Part shown: positions 6,850-11,088 of the stretch, piece after piece
Layout of the letters: each line of letters opens with the position of its first letter
Position numbering within the stretch: the stretch's first letter is position 1
Assembly (NCBI GenBank): GCA_029939965.1
Contig: JAOZRY010000063.1
Span: forward strand, 1 to 11,088
Direction of reading: 5' to 3'
DNA length: 11,088 bases
DNA from: Bacteroidales bacterium
GTDB lineage: Bacteria; Bacteroidota; Bacteroidia; Bacteroidales; 4484-276
Notes under the pieces: model-generated
Databases searched by the model: none
Told to the model about the DNA's origin: nothing
The model's input: only the letters and a program-made list of their open reading frames with translations
Made by a program: the position numbers and the translations under genes

Positions 6850-7101
6850 TGTTTCGATCATAGTCGGTTTCGATAAACCACTTACATTTCCAAACAACTC
6901 ACACACCTTTGCCCGGCTTTCTAAATAGCAAATTGGTTAAACATACAATTATCAATTCATTAACCTTTTTTCCGTCTTATGTTTCTAAATTTCAATAATC
7001 ATAAGCTTATGCCTGTTAAAACCTTTAACATATAGAATTTTACATATTTTTGCAATTTTAATTTGTTCTAAATTAGGATAAATCACCGGATTGCTACTCA
7101 C
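6850..7101 (+). promoter_or_regulatory. Leader and promoter region of the feo operon
   Basis: This 252-base gap contains no convincing gene. A -7-like box, TATTTTTG, lies at 7045-7052, with TTTA at 7024-7027 (17-base spacer) as a weak -33 element. Transcription would then start near 7059, leaving a leader of about 40 bases before the ATG at 7102. A perfect 12-base palindrome, CATAAGCTTATG, lies at 7000-7011, just upstream of the -33 position, where an operator could sit. A 5-base stem (6866-6879) follows the DUF5063 gene but lacks a T-run, so I do not call a terminator. Confidence 0.4.
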
Positions 7102-9627
7102 ATGAACTTAAGCGAACTAAAAGAAGGAGACAAGGCATTTATTTCGAAGGTAAAAGGCCGGGGCGCATTCCGGAAGCGAATTACCGAGATGGGATTTGTA
7201 AAAGGCAAGGAAGTGGAAGTAGTAAAAAATGCCCCTCTTCGCGATCCTATCGAATACCGGCTGATGAAATATGATGTATCGCTGCGACGTAGTGAGGCAC
7301 GCCTTGTTTCGGTGGTAAGTAAACAAGAACTTTTAAAAATCTCCACTTCCGATAAGTTCAATGGTATAATTGATGATGAACTATTGAAACACAAGGCTGT
7401 TGAAAAGGGCAAAATTATCGACATTGCTTTTGTAGGAAACCCCAATTCGGGCAAAACTACAATCTTCAATTTTGCTTCCAAATCGCGTGAAAAAGTCGGG
7501 AACTATGGAGGTGTTACTGTTGAGGCCAAAACAGCAAAATTTAAAATGGATGGTTATATATTCAACATTGTTGACCTCCCCGGAACCTATTCGTTAACCG
7601 CCTATACCCCCGAAGAACTTTTTGTGCGTAAACACATCCTTAGCCAATACCCCGATATTGTTATTAATGTAGTGGATGCTTCTAATGTTGAACGCAACCT
7701 ATACCTTACTACTCAATTAATCGATATGGATATTAAGGTGATAGTTGCCCTGAACATGTACGATGAACTTGAGGCTACAGGTGACAATTTCGATTTTGGG
7801 ATGCTGGGAAAAATGTTGGGCATCCCTTTTATCCCTACCGTTGGTTCCAGAGGCCGTGGAGTTAAAGAACTTTTTAGAAAAGTAATTGATGTATTTGAAG
7901 ACAGGGAAACCATCCTGCGGCATATTCATATCAATTATGGAAAAACAATGGAACGGTCGATTAGGAAAATTCAGGATGAAATTTGGAAAAACAGTGCCCT
8001 AACCGATAAAATTTCTTCGAGATTTTATGCCATTAAACTATTGGAAAAAGATGAGTCAACACATTTTTCGCTAAACAAACTTGCAAACTACAGCGAAATT
8101 AAGAACATCGCTAACAAAGAAATTGAAATCCTCGAAACAGATTTCCAGGATGATAGCGAATCTATGATAGCAGATGCCAAATACGGTTTTATTTCCGGCG
8201 CGCTTAAAGAAACGTATCACGAAAACAAACTAAAACGGAAATTAAAAACTGAAACAGAAATCATCGACACGTTTCTTACACATAAAATATTTGGTTTACC
8301 CATATTTCTCTTTTTTATGTGGCTGATGTTCTACAGCACTTTTACATTTGGCAAATACCCGATGAAATGGATTGATCAGGGTATATTGACTATTGGGACA
8401 CTCATCAACACTTATCTGCCAAATGGAATGTTTAAGGATTTGGTTGTAGATGGCATTATTTCGGGTGTTGGCAGCGTACTTGTTTTTCTTCCAAATATCC
8501 TTATTCTGTTCTTTTTTATTTCGCTAATGGAAGACACAGGATATATGGCTCGTGTAGCTTTTATAATGGATCGGGTTATGCACAAAATCGGGCTCCATGG
8601 CCGTTCATTTATTCCATTGCTAATGGGCTTCGGGTGCAATGTACCGGCAATTATGGCAACTCGTACTATCGAATCGCGCAACGACCGTATTCTAACAATT
8701 CTCATCAACCCTTTTATGTCGTGTAGTGCCCGGTTGCCTGTATATATTTTAATTATTGGAGCAACCTTTCCTGATAATCCGGGAAGCATTCTTTTTCTAA
8801 TTTATGGAACAGGAATTTTTCTGGCTGCTTTAATAGCTATATTTTTCAAAAAGGTGATTTTTAAATCCAAAGAAGCTCCTTTTGTTATGGAGCTCCCTCC
8901 CTACCGCCTGCCTACCTTAAAAGCAATTTTGAAAAACATGTGGTTTAAAGGTTCGCAATATTTAAAAAAAATGGGAGGGATAATTTTAATTGCTGTAATT
9001 TTGATTTGGGCAGCCGGATATTTCCCATTGCACACCCTACAGATGGATGAATTCGATAATAAGATTTTTGAAACCGAGTACCATTTCAAATCTCAAATTG
9101 CCCGAATGGATCAGATTAATGAGCCGGAAAAGATTTTGGAAAAGCAGGAGGAGATGAGAAAGGAAGTTCTTAAAATCAAAATACAAAAATCATCCTATCG
9201 ATTAGAAAATTCATTTGTAGGGCAGTTGGGGAAAATGGTTCAACCGATTATTAAACCCCTTGGTTTCGATTGGAAAATGGGTGTTAGCCTAATTACCGGA
9301 GCAGCAGCCAAAGAAATTGTGGTAAGCACCATGGCGGTTTTGTACCAAACCAACAACGAAATTGTACCCAGTCAAACCTTACAAGAAAAGATTCAAAACC
9401 AACGATATACCGAAGGTCCCCGCCAAGGCAAGCGGGTATTTACACCAGTGGCAGCATTGGCATTTTTGGTGTTTGTGTTAATATACTTCCCATGTGTAGC
9501 TGTTGTTACTGCAGTAAAAAAAGAAACGGGAGGCTGGAAATGGGCAGCATTTCTTGCCATTTACACTACCGTGCTTGCTTACGTTTTATCATTGCTGGTA
9601 TTCCAGATAGGAAGTTTAATTTATTGA
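7102..9627 (+). CDS. feoB: Ferrous iron transporter, FeoA-FeoB fusion
   Basis: The 841-residue protein joins two Feo parts. Residues 1-75 are a FeoA (SH3-like) domain: MNLSELKEGDKAFI, the ITEMGFVKGKEVEVV core and a basic end. A linker leads to the FeoB GTPase domain with G1 GNPNSGKTT at 112-120, the GGVTVE switch, G3 DLPGTY at 158-163, G4 NMYD at 218-221 and a G5-like VGSRGRG. The transmembrane part begins near residue 390. It includes the gate motif GCNVP at 511-515 followed by ATRTIESRNDR, and a second gate segment, TGAAAKEIVVST, near 732. A charged loop rich in Glu/Lys occupies about 647-705. Role: GTP-dependent uptake of Fe(II) across the inner membrane. FeoA-FeoB fusion is usual in Bacteroidota. 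It heads an operon with the Cys-rich partner six bases downstream. Confidence 0.97.
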   Translation: MNLSELKEGDKAFISKVKGRGAFRKRITEMGFVKGKEVEVVKNAPLRDPIEYRLMKYDVSLRRSEARLVSVVSKQELLKISTSDKFNGIIDDELLKHKAVEKGKIIDIAFVGNPNSGKTTIFNFASKSREKVGNYGGVTVEAKTAKFKMDGYIFNIVDLPGTYSLTAYTPEELFVRKHILSQYPDIVINVVDASNVERNLYLTTQLIDMDIKVIVALNMYDELEATGDNFDFGMLGKMLGIPFIPTVGSRGRGVKELFRKVIDVFEDRETILRHIHINYGKTMERSIRKIQDEIWKNSALTDKISSRFYAIKLLEKDESTHFSLNKLANYSEIKNIANKEIEILETDFQDDSESMIADAKYGFISGALKETYHENKLKRKLKTETEIIDTFLTHKIFGLPIFLFFMWLMFYSTFTFGKYPMKWIDQGILTIGTLINTYLPNGMFKDLVVDGIISGVGSVLVFLPNILILFFFISLMEDTGYMARVAFIMDRVMHKIGLHGRSFIPLLMGFGCNVPAIMATRTIESRNDRILTILINPFMSCSARLPVYILIIGATFPDNPGSILFLIYGTGIFLAALIAIFFKKVIFKSKEAPFVMELPPYRLPTLKAILKNMWFKGSQYLKKMGGIILIAVILIWAAGYFPLHTLQMDEFDNKIFETEYHFKSQIARMDQINEPEKILEKQEEMRKEVLKIKIQKSSYRLENSFVGQLGKMVQPIIKPLGFDWKMGVSLITGAAAKEIVVSTMAVLYQTNNEIVPSQTLQEKIQNQRYTEGPRQGKRVFTPVAALAFLVFVLIYFPCVAVVTAVKKETGGWKWAAFLAIYTTVLAYVLSLLVFQIGSLIY

Positions 9628-9633
9628 AAAATT

Positions 9634-9831
9634 ATGATACAAGAAATTATTACATATCTCATTTTAGTTGCAACAATTTTTGTCGCACTATTAAAGATTT
9701 TCCGGTTTTTTACAAGGAAACCGATAACTATGTGCAATAATTGTTTTCAAACACAATCGGATTGCAAAGTAGCGCATCTCATGAAACGTATTCAGGTTAA
9801 GCAATACCAGATTTCTTTAAAAAAGTTATAA
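9634..9831 (+). CDS. FeoB-associated Cys-rich membrane protein
   Basis: The 65-residue protein has one N-terminal membrane span at about residues 3-26 (IITYLILVATIFVALLKIF). A basic stretch follows, then a Cys cluster, CNNCFQTQSDC (Cys-x2-Cys-x6-Cys), and a basic tail. This matches the small FeoB-associated family (PF12669 type), which takes the place of FeoC in many Bacteroidota and Firmicutes. Its position six bases after the FeoA-FeoB stop indicates co-translation in one operon. Proposed role, by inference: assisting the Feo transporter, perhaps by binding iron or an Fe-S cluster through the Cys residues, which would lie in the cytoplasm if the N-terminus is outside. Confidence 0.88.
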   Translation: MIQEIITYLILVATIFVALLKIFRFFTRKPITMCNNCFQTQSDCKVAHLMKRIQVKQYQISLKKL

Positions 9832-9868
9832 ATTACAAACTCAATAGATTTCAAAATAAGAAATTTAT

Positions 9869-9876
9869 TATTTTTG
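9869..9876 (+). promoter_or_regulatory. Predicted -7 promoter box (TATTTTTG) for the first Hpt gene
   Basis: TATTTTTG fits the TAnnTTTG consensus and lies 17 bases before the ATG at 9894. TTTC at 9849-9852 (16-base spacer) is only a weak -33 candidate. If it is used, the Hpt gene is transcribed apart from the feo operon. Confidence 0.35.
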
Positions 9877-9893
9877 AGCAAAATTGAAATATC

Positions 9894-10298
9894 ATGTACA
9901 ATTATTTAAACTTGGACTCTGAATATTATCAGGGTTTAATAGAAAGTATCGGGAAAGAAATGATTCTTGATATTATTATCAAAGAAATCCCGGAGAATTT
10001 CTCAAAATACACACAGGAAATTGAGCAGGGCATTAAAGACAAAAACTACAATGCTATTAAATTGGCTGTTCATACCATCAAATCTGATTTACGACATTTT
10101 ATTAATAAGGATCATACAATAATAGAATTCGTTCAGGATTTTGAAAATCGGGCTTATGCTTTAGCTAAAGAAAAAAAAACAAACGGGTATGTAAATCATG
10201 AAATTGATTTCACCCCTGATTTGGAAAAACTAAAAGAAATCACCTCTGAACCTCACAAGGAAATAGTTCGTCTTGGCGAAGAATACAAAAATGAATAA
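9894..10298 (+). CDS. Stand-alone Hpt-like protein (copy 1, intact)
   Basis: The 134-residue soluble protein resembles the histidine-phosphotransfer (Hpt) domain proteins of Bacteroidota. An N-terminal YLNLDSEYYQGLI helix and an EMILDIIIKEIPENFSKYTQEIEQGIKDKNY segment lead into the likely phospho-acceptor motif VHTIKSDL (His60, Lys63), which fits the Hpt pattern H-x-[LI]-K-[GS]. After the four-helix part (to about residue 85) there is a charged tail with EYKNE at the end. Hpt proteins relay phosphate between receiver domains of hybrid kinases and response regulators in the cytoplasm. No kinase or regulator is encoded nearby, so the partner is unknown. The gene lies 62 bases after the feo operon and is the first of three related copies. 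The Hpt call rests on motif resemblance and on comparison with the partial third copy. Confidence 0.72.
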   Translation: MYNYLNLDSEYYQGLIESIGKEMILDIIIKEIPENFSKYTQEIEQGIKDKNYNAIKLAVHTIKSDLRHFINKDHTIIEFVQDFENRAYALAKEKKTNGYVNHEIDFTPDLEKLKEITSEPHKEIVRLGEEYKNE

Positions 10299-10375
10299 TA
10301 CCAGTACTATTGTCCAGGGTTATTCATCCGAATAGTTAGATTATTAAAATGCTGAAAATTGAATTGGACTGGTTT

Positions 10376-10636
10376 CGCACGGATATTTGTTGAGATGGTT
10401 CAATTTACCTATGATGCAACCTCAATAATTTTATTGACATATCAAATCCAATAATTGTTTTTTGTCAGGACTTTGAAAACAGTGTCAGGGAAAAAGATGA
10501 GGAGAAAAAAGAAACCGGCAAGGTAGAAGAGGATGTTGTTTTTTTAGCTGATTACCAAAAACTAATAGAGATAGCCGAGGAACCAATTAATGAAATTATG
10601 CGGTTTAAAGATGAATACAAAAACAGTATATCCTGA
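10376..10636 (+). pseudogene. Decayed second copy of the Hpt-like gene
   Basis: An open stretch from 10415 to the TGA at 10634-10636 translates to a sequence clearly related to the C-terminal half of copy 1. NLNNFID...NPIIVFCQDFEN matches DLRHFIN...HTIIEFVQDFEN, and the ends EEPINEIMRFKDEYKN and SEPHKEIVRLGEEYKN align. In the same frame a TGA at 10412-10414 blocks upstream translation. Similarity to copies 1 and 3 continues at the DNA level to about 10376 in another frame (ACGGATATTT, then GTTCA at the place of the acceptor His codon). A two-base length difference indicates a frameshift, and the His codon appears changed to CAA. No start codon in frame gives a full domain. The left boundary is approximate. 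Copy 3 shares the FIDxxNPI block, so copies 2 and 3 are probably the closer pair. Confidence 0.75.
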
Positions 10637-10728
10637 TTTTTTCTATTAAAAATGTGGCATCTTTCATTATTCGCAAAAAGCACTTTACAATTTTACTACT
10701 TTAGTGTGGGATAATTAATTATTTGTTT

Positions 10729-10786
10729 ACCCTGTGAAATAGATTTACATACGGTACTTTAATTTCACAGGGTGAACCCTGTGAAT
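10729..10786. repeat. Three-part inverted repeat before the third Hpt copy
   Basis: The 12-base arm ACCCTGTGAAAT (10729-10740) recurs inverted as ATTTCACAGGGT (10762-10773), and an 11-base direct copy, ACCCTGTGAAT, follows at 10776-10786. The middle copy can pair with either neighbour, with a 21-base loop on one side or a 2-base gap on the other. This could be a set of binding sites for a dimeric regulator or a switchable RNA hairpin. It lies 66 bases before the third Hpt start and has no T-run after it, so it is not a typical terminator. Confidence 0.75.
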
Positions 10787-10851
10787 GAAAAACATCAAAA
10801 ATGCAAGATTTTAATTTGTTTAACAAAGTTTTTTTAATATCCCAAAAAGAT

Positions 10852-11088
10852 ATGTACAAATATATTAATCCTAACAACAAACACCTGAACGAAATAAAAG
10901 AATGCGGATCGGAACTGCTATTCGAAATCATTGAAATGTTGCCGGAAGAAATGAAAAAATATTTGCAATTGATATCCGAAGGGATTCAAACAAAAAATTA
11001 CGAATATATTTCCAGAGGTGTACATTCAGTAAAGCGAAGTGTTAGTTATTTTATTGATTCCGGAAATCCAATTTTTGAATTTTGTAAT
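10852..11088 (+). CDS. Hpt-like protein (copy 3), cut by the window edge
   Basis: The first 79 codons are present and the frame is open at the right edge. From the ATG at 10852 the protein begins MYKYINPNNKHLNEI, aligning with MYNYLNLDSEYYQGLI of copy 1, and continues through EIIEMLPEEMKKYLQLISEG to GVHSVKRSVSYFID. His58 and Lys61 hold the positions of His60 and Lys63 in copy 1, so the phospho-acceptor is kept. The same frame is open back to an ATG at 10801, which would add 17 residues (QDFNLFNKVFLISQKD). I prefer 10852 because it aligns with the start of copy 1. Predicted role: cytoplasmic phosphate relay, with an unknown partner. A three-part inverted repeat lies upstream and may regulate it. 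Confidence 0.68.
   Translation, partial: MYKYINPNNKHLNEIKECGSELLFEIIEMLPEEMKKYLQLISEGIQTKNYEYISRGVHSVKRSVSYFIDSGNPIFEFCN

Noticed and set aside
7098..7481. Minus-strand open frames inside the FeoA-FeoB gene, and similar ones at 7713-7929, 8412-8789 and 8901-9089
   Set aside because: They are antisense shadows of a strongly supported gene and show no independent protein features.
9492..9740. Plus-strand frame bridging the end of feoB and the Cys-rich gene
   Set aside because: It is out of frame with both real genes, which have clear family features.
10815..10836. TTTGTT-T-AACAAA dyad followed by a T-run, considered as a terminator
   Set aside because: The stem is six bases and nearly all A/T, too weak for an intrinsic terminator, and no gene end lies just upstream.
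10719..10931. Minus-strand open frame over the third Hpt copy
   Set aside because: It is antisense to a frame with clear homology to copy 1.

Overview
The window is AT-rich and reads as the chromosome of a member of the Bacteroidota, probably a Bacteroidales/Marinilabiliales-type organism. Support for this comes from the FeoA-FeoB fusion with its small Cys-rich partner, a TIGR02757 (DUF2400) protein, a DUF5063 protein, and a YciH/SUI1 protein with the usual Bacteroidota N-terminus. Genes are not preceded by clear Shine-Dalgarno sequences, and several are preceded by matches to the Bacteroidota -7 box TAnnTTTG. No rRNA, tRNA, CRISPR array or transposase is visible.

Region 1 (1-798, minus strand) is the start of a metal-handling locus. 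It holds a small exported His/Cys-rich protein, then, after a 220-base gap, the first 47 codons of a His-rich lipoprotein that runs off the left edge. The lipoprotein is probably the periplasmic adaptor of a CzcCBA/CusCBA-like RND efflux pump. Region 2 (799-1355) is a divergent intergenic stretch with repeats: seven copies of a heptamer against the predicted promoter of the His-rich gene, a pair of 29-base inverted arms, and two palindromes lying between them.

Region 3 (1356-4108, plus) carries an MFS-type membrane transporter and an exported protein with two similar beta-rich domains and a C-terminal SPOR domain. Region 4 (4109-5754, minus) carries a TIGR02757 protein followed by a voltage-gated-type potassium channel with a C-terminal zinc ribbon. 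The channel gene abuts the SPOR gene tail to tail with no base between the stop codons. Region 5 (5871-6849, plus) holds yciH/SUI1 and a DUF5063 gene.

Region 6 (7102-9831, plus) is a ferrous iron uptake operon: a FeoA-FeoB fusion and, six bases later, the FeoB-associated Cys-rich membrane protein. Region 7 (9894 to the right edge, plus) is the least ordinary part. It has three related copies of a small histidine-phosphotransfer (Hpt)-like gene in tandem. The first is intact, the second is a decayed pseudogene, and the third is cut by the window edge. A three-part inverted repeat lies between the second and third copies. No histidine kinase or response regulator is in view, so the partners of these Hpt proteins must lie elsewhere.

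No wholly new system can be demonstrated from this window. The best candidates for follow-up are the Hpt tandem array with its shared C-terminal tail, and the heptamer repeat placed where the -33 region of a metal-resistance promoter should be.
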